A stretch of 64,000 nucleotides of DNA from Candidatus Thiodiazotropha endoloripes (GTDB lineage Bacteria; Pseudomonadota; Gammaproteobacteria; Chromatiales; Chromatiaceae): positions 62,001 to 126,000 of the forward strand of contig LVKA01000011.1 in the NCBI GenBank assembly GCA_001709035.1, written 5' to 3'. The notes under the pieces are model-generated. The model saw nothing but the letters and a program-made list of their open reading frames with translations, was not told the origin of the DNA and searched no databases. Both the position numbers and the translations under genes were made by a program. Below, piece by piece: positions 53,596 to 63,361 of the stretch. Numbering within the stretch: position 1 is the stretch's first letter; each line of letters starts with the position of its first letter.

Positions 53596-55724
53596 TTGAT
53601 CTCTCCTGTGATCGGCAGCTTGATGATGAAGGTGGTGCCTATGCCGAGTTCCGTCTCGAAACTCAATTCTCCATCGTGTTGATCGACGATGATCTTATGG
53701 CTCAGAGAGAGACCCTGGCCAGTTCCCTTGCCAACCTCTTTGGTGGTGAAGAAAGGGTCGAAAACATGATTACGTGCATCTTCGGGGATGCCTGAACCGC
53801 TGTCGCTGATGCGTATGACACACCAGTCATCCTTCGATTCGGTGGTGATGATGATGTTGCCCAGTTCACCGCTCTCCCCAACCTTCTCTGCAATCGCGTG
53901 GGCGGCATTGACAATGATGTTCAGCAGTACCTCATTCACAGGTCCGGGAATGCATGGGACCTGGGGCAGTGCCGGTTGCAGGTCGAGCGATAGTTCCGCA
54001 TGATATTTCCAGACATTTCGCGCGACCGTAACCGTGCTTTCGATCGCTTTGTTGATGTCGGTGAGTGTCTTCTCTTCCGAACCGGGGTGGGAAAACTCCT
54101 TCATCGCCCGAACGATGGTGGCAACCCGATCGACGCCATCGAGAGTCTGTTGGATCGATTTTGGGATCTCCTCCTGCAGGTACTCCAGATCCACCTCATC
54201 GATCTGCTCGTCCAACTGATCGATCTGCTCAGTGGCGATGTTGTTGGTGCGGGCCTGTTCGACCAGATTGTGTTGACTGTCGATGATCTCGGCGATGTCA
54301 TCAAACGCATCACGCAGAAAACGCACATTGTCACCGACATACTGTATGGGTGTATTGATTTCGTGTGCGATGCCAGCCGCCAGCTGACCGATGGATTGCA
54401 GTTTTTGCGCTTGTTGTATCTCCGATTCCAACTGCTTCTGATCGGTGACATCATCAACAATCAACAGATAGCCGTCGCTGTGACCAGAGCTGTCGTTGTA
54501 AGGTGTAACACAGATGGATAGCAGTCGGTTGGAGCCGTTTTGTTGTTTGAAGCGCGAATCAAAACGGTCCGGTTTCTGTGAGTTGCTCAGGATGGTCTCG
54601 ATCTCGTTTGAGATCTGTTTCCAGTTCCAGTCGATCGGACACTCAGCGATCGGTTTGCCTTGCACCTGCTCTGCAGTCAATTCAAAGATCGCTGCTGCCT
54701 TGTCATTCCAGTGACTGATGCGCTGCTTCTCGTCGACGCCGATAAGAATGGAGGTCAGGGATGAGAGCAAGCGACTGTTTTGCTGGTGAGCCAGTGCCAG
54801 TTGATCATTGGTTCGGGCGCGCTCGATGATGCCGGCCAGTGTATCGGCAACGCCTTGCAGGAAAACGATCTCATCCTCTTTCTGTAGATGTCCCTCTCTC
54901 AGATAGAGCGTCAGTACACCCAATACATCGCCCCGGGAGAGGATAGGCACAATATAGTGACCATGGGGGGACATGCCCTCGGTCCTGTTTTCATGACGCT
55001 CGTCGATACAGTCGGTGAACTGAATCTCGCCTGTCTCGGCGGCACGGCCGCAAAGGCATTGACCAAATTCGACACGTTGACAGAGCTCGACGAGTTCCGG
55101 GTCGAGATTGGTGTGGGCCATCATCCAGAGTTGCTTGTTGTCGCTGTTGCTGACCAGGATGGCTCCTTGATGCAGCATATCGGTGAGTGGCGCGGAGAGA
55201 ATCACATCAAGGCACGCCTTCAGCAGCTGGTCAAAAGGCATCTTCTTGAGTGAAAGACTCAGCAGGGTATTGAGTACATGATGGGTGCGGCTCTGTTGAT
55301 GAAGATTGCTGTAGGTGTGGTATCGCTTGATCGCATATTCCACCATCCGCTTTAGCGAAGCTTCATCCATCTCCCCAACAAACAGACACTCGTCAGCACC
55401 CTCGCCAACCCACATGGCAGCCAGCTCGGGATCTTCATATTTCATGGTGGCAATAATCGGTGCGTAGGAGAAGGCATCACGCAGGGAGCGTATGGCTGAG
55501 GGTGTGGGCATATCGGCCAGGCCGGTGTCGAGCAGAATCAGATCGTAATGGGTCTGACTGATTTCATGCAGGGCATCAGCGAGTAGCTCGACTATATTGT
55601 GCTCGATCTTCTGTTGGGCGTCCATTCGTTGAAGCAGGTCCTTCATCTCCTCGGCACTGTCCGGGTCATCATCCACCAATAGGACCCGAATGTCATTGCT
55701 ATGCTGAGAGATATCATGGGGCAT
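53592..55724 (-). CDS. Receiver-GAF-PAS sensor histidine kinase
   Basis: This 710-residue cytoplasmic protein has an N-terminal receiver-like domain (VLLVDDDPDS), a GAF domain (about 150-310), a PAS domain (315-435), HisKA with His454 in [18 protein letters not shown], and HATPase ([37 protein letters not shown]). The ATG at 55724 follows AGGAG and is preferred over a TTG at 55754. The kinase core is a close paralogue of 18845-20653. It is coupled to the HDOD regulator downstream. Confidence 0.88.
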   Translation of the reverse strand: MPHDISQHSNDIRVLLVDDDPDSAEEMKDLLQRMDAQQKIEHNIVELLADALHEISQTHYDLILLDTGLADMPTPSAIRSLRDAFSYAPIIATMKYEDPELAAMWVGEGADECLFVGEMDEASLKRMVEYAIKRYHTYSNLHQQSRTHHVLNTLLSLSLKKMPFDQLLKACLDVILSAPLTDMLHQGAILVSNSDNKQLWMMAHTNLDPELVELCQRVEFGQCLCGRAAETGEIQFTDCIDERHENRTEGMSPHGHYIVPILSRGDVLGVLTLYLREGHLQKEDEIVFLQGVADTLAGIIERARTNDQLALAHQQNSRLLSSLTSILIGVDEKQRISHWNDKAAAIFELTAEQVQGKPIAECPIDWNWKQISNEIETILSNSQKPDRFDSRFKQQNGSNRLLSICVTPYNDSSGHSDGYLLIVDDVTDQKQLESEIQQAQKLQSIGQLAAGIAHEINTPIQYVGDNVRFLRDAFDDIAEIIDSQHNLVEQARTNNIATEQIDQLDEQIDEVDLEYLQEEIPKSIQQTLDGVDRVATIVRAMKEFSHPGSEEKTLTDINKAIESTVTVARNVWKYHAELSLDLQPALPQVPCIPGPVNEVLLNIIVNAAHAIAEKVGESGELGNIIITTESKDDWCVIRISDSGSGIPEDARNHVFDPFFTTKEVGKGTGQGLSLSHKIIVDQHDGELSFETELGIGTTFIIKLPITGEIN

Positions 55725-56133
55725 AGAGATGGTTACTCCTGTGCGCCGCCACAATATCCAATGTGGCTAAAACCTGATGGCTCGATACAAGCCAGTGTCA
55801 GTTGTTCCTATGATAAAGAGCAGCTAAACCTCCTGAGCGCTAAACAGTTTATCGGCTTAACTAGACAACTTCTTTAGTCTTAACCGATAAGAGTTTTTTA
55901 TGGTAAAAGCCCTATTCTTCAAATGGTTATGCAAAAGTTGTGCGGCCTAAAAACCAAGCAAAGAGCCATGGTTCTATCTGCTTGATTCTAGCAGTTGCCT
56001 TCCGTTCATGAATGAAGTGAATTACATTCTGTGTGTCTGTTATTTGAAGGAGCGTAACCAAAGATAAGCTTGGATTGAGTGAACGATTTATGCCAGATGT
56101 AGATCGCAGACTCTTGCTGGTAGGTAGCCACTG
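55725..56133. other. Intergenic region with a plus-strand terminator-like hairpin
   Basis: No gene is visible in these 409 bases, which separate the kinase from the cysB-like fragment. The region holds the stem at 55849-55890. Confidence 0.5.
55849..55899 (+). terminator. Orphan terminator-like hairpin on the plus strand
   Basis: TTATCGGCTTAA pairs with TTAACCGATAA (one bulge, loop about 24 bases) and is followed by GAG and a run of six T on the plus strand, as in an intrinsic terminator. No plus-strand gene lies upstream within 5 kb, so it may end a small RNA or be a relic. Confidence 0.4.
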
Positions 56134-56500
56134 TCATCGGGGTGATCCGGTTTCCATCTGCGACGCGAATTTCTGAAATATATGGATGAATCTCTGCTGG
56201 AATGTGCGTAGATAGTTATCCCGGCGATAGCCGATCTTGGTCACTTCCCATGGGAAAAGCTGGTTCAGGGGTTTCATCACCAGGTCATTGTCTTTGTCCT
56301 GTTCATAAGCCAGGTCGGCAATGATGCCGATACCCAGGCCTTTCCGCACATAAGTTTTGATCACGTCTGTATCGGTGGCGCTCAATACCACATGGGGAGT
56401 GAGTGCCGCTTTGCCGAAGGTCTGATTGAGATGGTTGCGACCGGTGAAGCCGTCAAGATAGCTGACGATCGGGTGTTGGAGCTGAGCCGCACCCTGCGAT
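56134..56500 (-). pseudogene. 5'-truncated cysB-like LysR regulator
   Basis: The only open part encodes about 120 residues of a CysB-type effector domain: HPIVSYLDGFTGRNHLNQTF, then VVLSATDTDVIKTYV and GLGIGIIADLAYE. The N-terminal DNA-binding domain is absent; an in-frame TAA lies just upstream and the diheme lipoprotein gene begins at 56520 on the far side. It is a decayed 3' remnant of a full-length regulator. Confidence 0.75.
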
Positions 56501-56519
56501 GGTTACAGGCTAGTGGCAG

Positions 56520-58169
56520 TTACCAGGCCAGGCGCATATCCCAGCTGTATTGACGATCTTCCGGCAGCACCGGAGCGGTTTCTGGATCCACCTCCCGATA
56601 GACATTCACTGCTGGTGTGACATTGGCGTCACGGCCGTGAATGAAGTCCTGATCCTTCACGATCGCCATGTAGGCCTTGTTGAGGGTCAGGGCGCGCTCT
56701 GCACTGGGGGTGATCAGTTCATAGACGTCGGCCGCCGAGACCTTCTCTTCGTTGACATTGCCATCCTCATTGAACCACTTTTCGATGATCTCCGGGTTCT
56801 CCCGGAACTCATTACCGCCGCCGGCGATTTTCAGGTAGTTGAGGATCTCCCCTTCCGTATTGCCCACGTTCGGCGCATCCTGCATTCCCTGCAGATCGAT
56901 ATATCCCCAGCCTGCCGCTCCGGTAACCTTGCGAGGGAAGGCGAAGGTCTGGTCGATGGTACTGCCGATGCTGGTGTGACAACCCATGCAGAAGAGGGTC
57001 TCCTCCTCGCTCTGTTTGCGCAGATGGCCGTCTGCCGCTTCGATAAAGCCTAACACCTGCCAACCGAAACCGTTGTCCAGGCCGTCGTCGCCGCGGGAGA
57101 CGAAGTTGGGCAGATTGCCATCGAGTTTCTCCTGTTTCTCATTGCCGTACTGAGAGAGCAGGGCCGGTGCCGAGTAGAAGGTATGCTTGCGCATATAGCG
57201 TACCTCTTTCATACGTGCCGGAATGTTGATCGACATATCTTCAGCCAGGCCCACGTAACGCACGGTATGCAGAAACTCGGTATTCTCCGGGTAGAGCATG
57301 GGTGTTACGCTGATTCCCGAGGCGTTGCCCACATAGAAATCAGGACGCTCTATCTCTTCAACGACACCAAGCTGTCCGTCACCGTTGAGGTCCATACAGA
57401 AACTGTTTTCATCCACCGGCGGCAGGGAGATCTGCTGCAGATCCTGTATCGCCGCTTCAATGATGGCGAGATTAGCAATGTAGGTATCCCGGGAGTAACC
57501 GCTGCCGTTACAGCTCTGCTCGCGGAACTCCGCGGGGAGCCGGATCATCACGTCATCGGTGGATCCGTTGGCCGGCCAGAACGTGCTGGGCAGGGGCTTG
57601 TAGTTGAAGGCCACCCAGTGGCTGCCGTCCAGGGCGAATCCCTGTTGATCGAACGCACCGGCCCCCAGGTGGAGGTTCTGAATGGCCGGTACCGGGCCAT
57701 TCCAGGATTCGCTCTGCAGCTGTTCGATCAGGGTCGTGTAGTTGTCGGTGTAGATATAGTCGATGACCTCCTGGTCACTGATCTGAGCAACCGCTTCCGA
57801 GCGGTCTTCGAACAGATTCTGCCAGTGGTTGGTCACGCCGATCTCAGAGAATGAGTATTCCGCCTGCAGTGCGGCATCATCCATGGTGTTCGGTCGGCTG
57901 CCGAAAGTATAGGACTGGTGACAGGTCATGCAGGGATTATGGGTCGCCTCATGCTTGGTGTAGCACTGGGGAGGGACGATCGCCTCCTGGTTGTAGACCA
58001 GACCGGTCTCCTCCGGGCGCAATGTGCCGGCGGGGGATTTTGCATAGTCGGTTGGGAAGCTCAGCGAGTGGTTCTGGTTGTCACTCTGATTGTCAGAGTC
58101 ACTCGAACCACCGCATCCGCTGAGAGAGACCATCACCAGGATAGGAATCATTGAAAATAGTGCTTTCAT
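56520..58169 (-). CDS. Secreted diheme cytochrome c lipoprotein
   Basis: This 549-residue protein has a lipoprotein signal (LSGC, lipidated Cys19), a low-complexity Ser/Asp stretch, two widely spaced CxxCH heme sites (CMTCH near residue 80 and CMGCH near 400), and a Ca-site-like DLNGDGQLG in between. The layout resembles large outer-surface cytochromes. It follows the PhoX-like gene on the same strand across a terminator-like hairpin. I do not recognise a named family; electron transfer at the cell surface is the likely role. Confidence 0.82.
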   Translation of the reverse strand: MKALFSMIPILVMVSLSGCGGSSDSDNQSDNQNHSLSFPTDYAKSPAGTLRPEETGLVYNQEAIVPPQCYTKHEATHNPCMTCHQSYTFGSRPNTMDDAALQAEYSFSEIGVTNHWQNLFEDRSEAVAQISDQEVIDYIYTDNYTTLIEQLQSESWNGPVPAIQNLHLGAGAFDQQGFALDGSHWVAFNYKPLPSTFWPANGSTDDVMIRLPAEFREQSCNGSGYSRDTYIANLAIIEAAIQDLQQISLPPVDENSFCMDLNGDGQLGVVEEIERPDFYVGNASGISVTPMLYPENTEFLHTVRYVGLAEDMSINIPARMKEVRYMRKHTFYSAPALLSQYGNEKQEKLDGNLPNFVSRGDDGLDNGFGWQVLGFIEAADGHLRKQSEEETLFCMGCHTSIGSTIDQTFAFPRKVTGAAGWGYIDLQGMQDAPNVGNTEGEILNYLKIAGGGNEFRENPEIIEKWFNEDGNVNEEKVSAADVYELITPSAERALTLNKAYMAIVKDQDFIHGRDANVTPAVNVYREVDPETAPVLPEDRQYSWDMRLAW

Positions 58170-58191
58170 TCGTAATCTCCTAAACGCAAAA

Positions 58192-58215
58192 GGGGGGCGG
58201 CATCAGCCACCCCCC
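58192..58215 (-). terminator. Terminator-like hairpin between phoX-like and cytochrome genes
   Basis: GGGGGG-TGGC-TGAT-GCCG-CCCCCC on the minus strand is followed by TTTTGCGTTT. The position just after the PhoX-like stop suggests partial termination before the diheme lipoprotein gene. Confidence 0.6.
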
Positions 58216-58248
58216 AACTTCCTTGGTTGTGCAATCTACCTCAGATGA

Positions 58249-60087
58249 TTAGATTGCTGGATCATCGAATACCCAGACCACGTTGTTCTCGTGGTTGCCG
58301 GTATCCTCACCGATCAGTACCCGACCGTCGTCCATGATCAGCAGGTTGTCAGGATTGGAGATGTTATTGACGTTACACTCGTTGACCGAGCGGTCAGCGT
58401 AGTAAGGACCACCGACAATCGCCGGTACCATGGTCATCACATCAACCTCACCGGCGGCGTTGCGCATCAGCTTCATGCGGTAGACAACACCACACTTGCC
58501 GTTGTCGCCATTCAGCTGAATGGCGCCTTCGTCGTCGCTCATGGTCGCGTCGAAGCTGGACATGGCCATGTACATGTAGGCCTGGTCGCCGTCAGCCGCG
58601 CCGCCGTTCCACCAGGTCGAGGCCAGGTTGTAGTTGATGTTGACACCTTCCATCTTGCGGAACTCCCCGGTAGCGCCCAGAGCAACAGCCGCTTTGCGGC
58701 TCTCCAGGTAGGCGACACGGTCATCGCTGAAGGGGTTGGCGTCGACAGTGACGTCCTCGTCACAGCTCAGGTCGGCACCCGATTTGGACTCGGCCCAGTC
58801 ACAGACCTGCTCATCGGTGATGTAGTTACCATCGGCAAAGGTGCCGTCGAAGGAGGCGATGGCCGCTTCAATCTGCGTTTCGCCCATGCTGGCCAGTTCG
58901 ATCCACTCGATGCCGAGCGCCGCTTCGGCGGGATCATTCACGCCCGCAGCCTGAGTGATCTGTGCGGCATACAGGGTTCCCGCACTCATGTCGCCGGCCA
59001 CATCAGCGACGAACTTGAAGAACACAACGCCGGTACCGTCGTCGCTAAGGAAGACCGTTCTGTCGTCAGGCATGACAACCGAGTTCTCATGCGAGAAGCG
59101 ACCCATGGTCTCCAGCTTGTTCACAGTCACGTTGGCAACCGCAGCATCGGCAGCGTTGCCGATTTCTACGATGTAGCCGTAACGGTATGGGTTCGGCCAG
59201 TCACCGCTACCATCTGTGGGATATCCCAGGTAGGTGGCCAGAGACTGTGGATTGCTGAAGTACTCGTAGTCAGGATTGAACCAGTCTGAGGTGTCATCAA
59301 AGTAGAGCTCTTCGGCAGACATTGGGGTGTTCCAGGGGCTGACGGTACCGAAACAGTTGACCCAGGTGCCGCCGACACCGGAGAAATCGATCATGCCTTC
59401 CTGGGTGATGTTGCCGTAACCGCTATCGGTCAGGCCACTCACCTGGATACGGCTCATGCTGCCGGGACGATCCTCCCAGTTGGTGTAGACGTAGAAGCCG
59501 CCATTACCGTCAGAGACAACGCCGTTGAAGTCAGGGTCGTTGGAACTCTTGATCTGGGTGGCGCCATCGGCAGTCATGATGTCGCCCATGGCCAGGCCAT
59601 CATCCAGACTGTCGCCCTGTTGTGCGAGTACCTGGTAAGAGCCGACGGCGGTCATGACCACCTCTTTCTGGGCAGTACTGACCGGCAGGTCGAGTGCGCC
59701 GAAGTTCTCAGGCAGAGCAGAGAAATCCTGGCCGACGATGACACCTACGGTGCCTTTGTCGAAGACTTTACCAGCCGCATCGGTGGTGGTATTGCTGCTG
59801 CTGGGATGCTGAACGTTCAGGAACAGGGTGTTGTCACTGTTGAGATAGAGGCCGGTGAACTCCGCATCCAGTGGAGCGGTCGCCAGGCGCTTCAGACCCA
59901 GGGGAACATAGTTGGTAATACCGTCAGCACCATCGGTGCCGTTGGTGCCGTCAACACCGTTTTGACCATCGACACCGTCGTCGCCATCATCACCGTCACA
60001 GCCGGTAAGTAGCAGAGATGAACATAAAATAGCGGCCGTGATGGATGCCGGCAAAGCTAACAGACGAAATGATTTCTTTTGCAACAT
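58249..60087 (-). CDS. PhoX-like (DUF839) lipoprotein with collagen-like stalk
   Basis: This 612-residue protein has a lipoprotein signal (LLTGC, lipidated Cys30), then eight Gly-X-Y triplets (GDDGDDGVDGQNGV..., residues 32-56), and a PhoX-type beta-propeller (LGIEWIEL, MEGVNINYN, NPDNLLIMDDGRVLIGEDTG). PhoX proteins are Ca/Fe-dependent phosphatases of the periplasm or cell surface; activity here needs testing because PhoX-family proteins include non-phosphatases. It is divergent from trkA. Confidence 0.82.
   Translation of the reverse strand: MLQKKSFRLLALPASITAAILCSSLLLTGCDGDDGDDGVDGQNGVDGTNGTDGADGITNYVPLGLKRLATAPLDAEFTGLYLNSDNTLFLNVQHPSSSNTTTDAAGKVFDKGTVGVIVGQDFSALPENFGALDLPVSTAQKEVVMTAVGSYQVLAQQGDSLDDGLAMGDIMTADGATQIKSSNDPDFNGVVSDGNGGFYVYTNWEDRPGSMSRIQVSGLTDSGYGNITQEGMIDFSGVGGTWVNCFGTVSPWNTPMSAEELYFDDTSDWFNPDYEYFSNPQSLATYLGYPTDGSGDWPNPYRYGYIVEIGNAADAAVANVTVNKLETMGRFSHENSVVMPDDRTVFLSDDGTGVVFFKFVADVAGDMSAGTLYAAQITQAAGVNDPAEAALGIEWIELASMGETQIEAAIASFDGTFADGNYITDEQVCDWAESKSGADLSCDEDVTVDANPFSDDRVAYLESRKAAVALGATGEFRKMEGVNINYNLASTWWNGGAADGDQAYMYMAMSSFDATMSDDEGAIQLNGDNGKCGVVYRMKLMRNAAGEVDVMTMVPAIVGGPYYADRSVNECNVNNISNPDNLLIMDDGRVLIGEDTGNHENNVVWVFDDPAI
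59920..59997 (-). repeat. Collagen-like Gly-X-Y codon repeat
   Basis: Tandem 9-base units encode the eight Gly-X-Y triplets after the lipidated Cys of the PhoX-like protein. Such repeats can vary in copy number by slippage. Confidence 0.7.
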
Positions 60088-60322
60088 AGAATATGCTCCC
60101 CATTAAGGCGTAATACTTGTAAGCCGCGTGCATTCTAGGTAGCAGGCATTGCGAAACGGTGTCATATTAGTGGTGTTTTTATGAATGCTATATTTCATTC
60201 GTATGTATCCGGCAGTGAGGGCCGGTTGTGGGTTTGCAGCCGATCGTTCAAGTCGACTCAGGTAGCTGGACAGAATGTGACCGATAATTTGCAGGCCTTT
60301 ATCAACAACACCCGATGAAAAA

Positions 60323-61696
60323 ATGAAAATAATTATTCTCGGTGCCGGTCAGGTTGGACGCTCGGTTGCCAATGCATTGGTCAGCGAAGCCAATGACATC
60401 ACGGTGGTTGACCAGAACCTGGACCTGCTGACTGAACTGCAAAACCGTCTTGATCTGGGCACGGTCAGGGGGCATGCCGGTCACCCGGATGTGCTGCGCC
60501 GTGCCGGGGCGGAAGATGCGGATATGATATTGGCGGTCACCAACAGTGATGAGACCAATATGGTGGCCTGCCAAGTGGCCTATACGGTGTTTCATACCCC
60601 CACCAAGATCGCCAGGGTTCGCGCCCAAGGCTATCTCGACTACCCGAAACTGTTCGAGAAGCCAGGCTTTCCAGTTGATGTGTTGATCAGTCCTGAGCAG
60701 TTGGTGACCGACTACATCCTCAAGCTGATCGAGTACCCCGGTGCTCTGCAGGTGCTTGATTTTGCCGATGGGCGGGTGCGGCTGGTGGGCATCAAGGCGT
60801 TTTATGGTGGTCCCTTGGTGGGCAATGAGCTTTCAACCCTGTATGAGCATATGCCCAATGTGGATGCCAGAGTGGCGGCCATCTACCGGGAGGGTGAGGT
60901 GATCCAGCCCCAGGGGGATACGGAGATCAAGGCGGAGGATGAGGTCTTCTTCATTGCCGCAGCGGAAAATATCCGCTCGGTGATGAGTGAACTGCAGAAA
61001 CTGGAAAAGCCCTATAAACGACTGATCCTGGCCGGTGGCGGCAATATCGGCCGACGGCTGGCCTCCTCGCTGGAACAGAAATACCGGGTCAAACTGATCG
61101 AAAACACTCAGTCCCGGGCACGGGAGATCGCAGAACGTCTCGATATGACCATTGTGCTGCATGGGGATGCGGCGGATGAAGATCTGCTGCTGGAGGAGAA
61201 CATCGAGAACACCGATGTGTTCTGTGCTGTCACCAACGATGACGAGGCCAACATACTTTCGGCGATGCTTGCCAAGCGTCTCGGCGCGGCACGGGTGATG
61301 GCGCTGATCAACCGCCCCTCCTATGTGGATCTGGTGCAGAGTGGGATCATCGATATCGCCATTTCTCCGCAACAGGCCACCATCGGTACCCTGCTGACTC
61401 ATGTGCGGCGGGGCGATGTGGCCCAGGTTCACTCACTGAGGCGTGGTGCGGCCGAAGCGATCGAGGCGGTTGCCCACGGAGATCGCAGCTCATCCAAGGT
61501 GGTTGGCCGGGTGATTGAGGAGATCAAACTGCCCAAGGGCACAACTATCGGTGCGGTGGTGCGAGGCGAAGACGTCTTGATCGCCCATCATGACACCATG
61601 ATCGAGAGTGGCGATCACGTGATCCTGTTCCTGGTGGACAAGCGAAAGATCCATGAAGTGGAAAAACTGTTCCAGGTCGGTGTGACCTTTCTATAA
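60323..61696 (+). CDS. trkA: Trk potassium uptake protein TrkA
   Basis: This 457-residue cytoplasmic protein has two RCK units, each with a NAD(H)-binding Rossmann motif ([11 protein letters not shown] near residue 6; [11 protein letters not shown] near residue 238) and a C-terminal TrkA_C domain. It gates the TrkH channel. ATG codons at 60315 and 60323 are both possible; the later gives [12 protein letters not shown]. trkH follows after 15 bases. Confidence 0.96.
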   Translation: MKIIILGAGQVGRSVANALVSEANDITVVDQNLDLLTELQNRLDLGTVRGHAGHPDVLRRAGAEDADMILAVTNSDETNMVACQVAYTVFHTPTKIARVRAQGYLDYPKLFEKPGFPVDVLISPEQLVTDYILKLIEYPGALQVLDFADGRVRLVGIKAFYGGPLVGNELSTLYEHMPNVDARVAAIYREGEVIQPQGDTEIKAEDEVFFIAAAENIRSVMSELQKLEKPYKRLILAGGGNIGRRLASSLEQKYRVKLIENTQSRAREIAERLDMTIVLHGDAADEDLLLEENIENTDVFCAVTNDDEANILSAMLAKRLGAARVMALINRPSYVDLVQSGIIDIAISPQQATIGTLLTHVRRGDVAQVHSLRRGAAEAIEAVAHGDRSSSKVVGRVIEEIKLPKGTTIGAVVRGEDVLIAHHDTMIESGDHVILFLVDKRKIHEVEKLFQVGVTFL

Positions 61697-61711
61697 GGGC
61701 CTGTCTGTAAG

Positions 61712-63163
61712 ATGCATCTGTTTGTGGTACAGCGAATATTGGGTGTGTTGCTGATGGTGTTCAGCCTCACCATGTTGCCGCCCCTGGCGATCTCTGTCTG
61801 GGTGGATGATGGTGCGCTGATCGGTTTTACCGATGCCTTCATCGTAACCCTGGGTCTCGGGGTGGCCTTCTGGGCGCCGGTGCGCAATCGGCATCAGGAT
61901 CTCAGGGTGCGGGATGGCTTTCTGGTGGTGGTGATGTTCTGGGTGGTGCTCGGCCTCACCGGCTCCCTGCCGTTCATGTTTGCCGAGAGCTTCAACATGA
62001 GTCTCACCAATGCGGTGTTTGAATCGGTCTCCGGACTGACCACCACCGGGGCGACGGTGATCGTCGGCATCGATGAGCTGCCGATGTCGATCCTCTACTA
62101 TCGTCAGCAGCTGCAGTGGCTGGGTGGCATGGGCATCATCGTGTTGGCCGTCGCGGTACTGCCGATGCTGGGCATCGGTGGTATGCAGCTCTATCGCGCC
62201 GAGACTCCGGGACCGGTAAAGGATAACAAACTGACCCCGAGGATCACCGAAACCGCCAAGGCGCTCTGGTTCATCTATCTGGGGCTGACCCTGAGCTGCA
62301 TGCTCGCCTACTGGCTGGCCGGCATGAAACCGTTCGATGCCCTGGGGCATGCCTTCTCAACGGTGGCGATCGGCGGTTTTTCCACCCATGATGAGAGCAT
62401 CGGCTACTACGACAGCACGCTGATCGAGATGATCGCGGTGGTCTTCATGCTCCTCTCCGGCGTCAATTTTGCGCTGCATTTTCTCGCCTTTCGCCGCCGC
62501 TCACTGAAAACCTACTTCGAGGATTCGGAGTTTCGCGGCTATATCACCACCCTGAGTATCGTCATTATCCTGGTCTCCGTCGCCCTCTTCCTGATGGGCG
62601 TGTACGGTACCTGGAGCGAATCGATCACCCGCGGCATCTTTCAGGCGGTCTCCATCGGCACCACTACCGGCTTCACCACCGCCGACTACTCCCTCTGGCC
62701 AGGATTTATCTCGATCCTGTTGCTCTTTGCCAGCTTCATCGGCGGCTGTGCCGGCTCGACCGGCGGTGGCATCAAAGTGATTCGCTTTCTGCTGCTGGTC
62801 AAACAGGGGCTGCGGGAGATCAACCGTTTGATCCACCCCAATGCGGTGATTCCGATCCGGGTTGGCGGCAAGACCATACCCTGGCGCATCGTCGATGCGG
62901 TGTGGGGCTTCTTCGCCCTCTATGTGGCCAGCTTCGGGGTGATGTATCTGGCACTGGCCTCAACCGGTCTGGATCTGATGACCTCCTTTTCAGCGGTCGC
63001 GGCGAGTATCAACAACCTCGGCCCCGGGTTGGGCGATGTCGGAGCCCACTACGATAGCCTCAACGACCCGGCGAAATGGATACTCTGCTTCGCCATGCTG
63101 CTGGGACGCCTGGAGATCTTCACCCTGCTGGTGCTGTTGACCCCGGCCTTCTGGCGCAAGTAG
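61712..63163 (+). CDS. trkH: Trk potassium channel subunit TrkH
   Basis: This 483-residue membrane protein has the four-fold pore of Trk/Ktr channels with filter-region Gly residues in segments such as SGLTTTGATVIVG, VAIGGFSTHD, IGTTTGFTTADY and NNLGPGLGDVG. It takes up K+ with TrkA as gate. Confidence 0.96.
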   Translation: MHLFVVQRILGVLLMVFSLTMLPPLAISVWVDDGALIGFTDAFIVTLGLGVAFWAPVRNRHQDLRVRDGFLVVVMFWVVLGLTGSLPFMFAESFNMSLTNAVFESVSGLTTTGATVIVGIDELPMSILYYRQQLQWLGGMGIIVLAVAVLPMLGIGGMQLYRAETPGPVKDNKLTPRITETAKALWFIYLGLTLSCMLAYWLAGMKPFDALGHAFSTVAIGGFSTHDESIGYYDSTLIEMIAVVFMLLSGVNFALHFLAFRRRSLKTYFEDSEFRGYITTLSIVIILVSVALFLMGVYGTWSESITRGIFQAVSIGTTTGFTTADYSLWPGFISILLLFASFIGGCAGSTGGGIKVIRFLLLVKQGLREINRLIHPNAVIPIRVGGKTIPWRIVDAVWGFFALYVASFGVMYLALASTGLDLMTSFSAVAASINNLGPGLGDVGAHYDSLNDPAKWILCFAMLLGRLEIFTLLVLLTPAFWRK

Positions 63164-63235
63164 TTAAGTAATATATTGCCGTGAATCAGCACCGATTTTC
63201 CGCAAGATTTCAAACCCCCAAACAGTAACTTCAAA

Positions 63236-63291
63236 AGCCCCTCTCCCTTTATGGGAGAGGGGTTGGGGAGAGGGTGGACGCGAAGCGTTAC
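63236..63291 (+). repeat. CCCTCTCCC palindromic repeat, inverted copy
   Basis: The complement of this 56-base stretch is almost the same as 50485-50540, including the AACGCTTCGCGT flank. The GGGAGAGGGG hairpin lies after the trkH stop and before the convergent YqaA gene, where it may end transcription. Confidence 0.75.
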
Positions 63292-63361
63292 ATCTGGTTA
63301 CGAAAGATAAACACGCAGTGAGTCCTTCTCTTTAGCGTACTTAATTCTGATTTATCAGCGA

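Noticed and set aside
61694-61703. GGGCCTGTCT between trkA and trkH
   Set aside because: Only the first 8 bases match the repeat end; too short to call.
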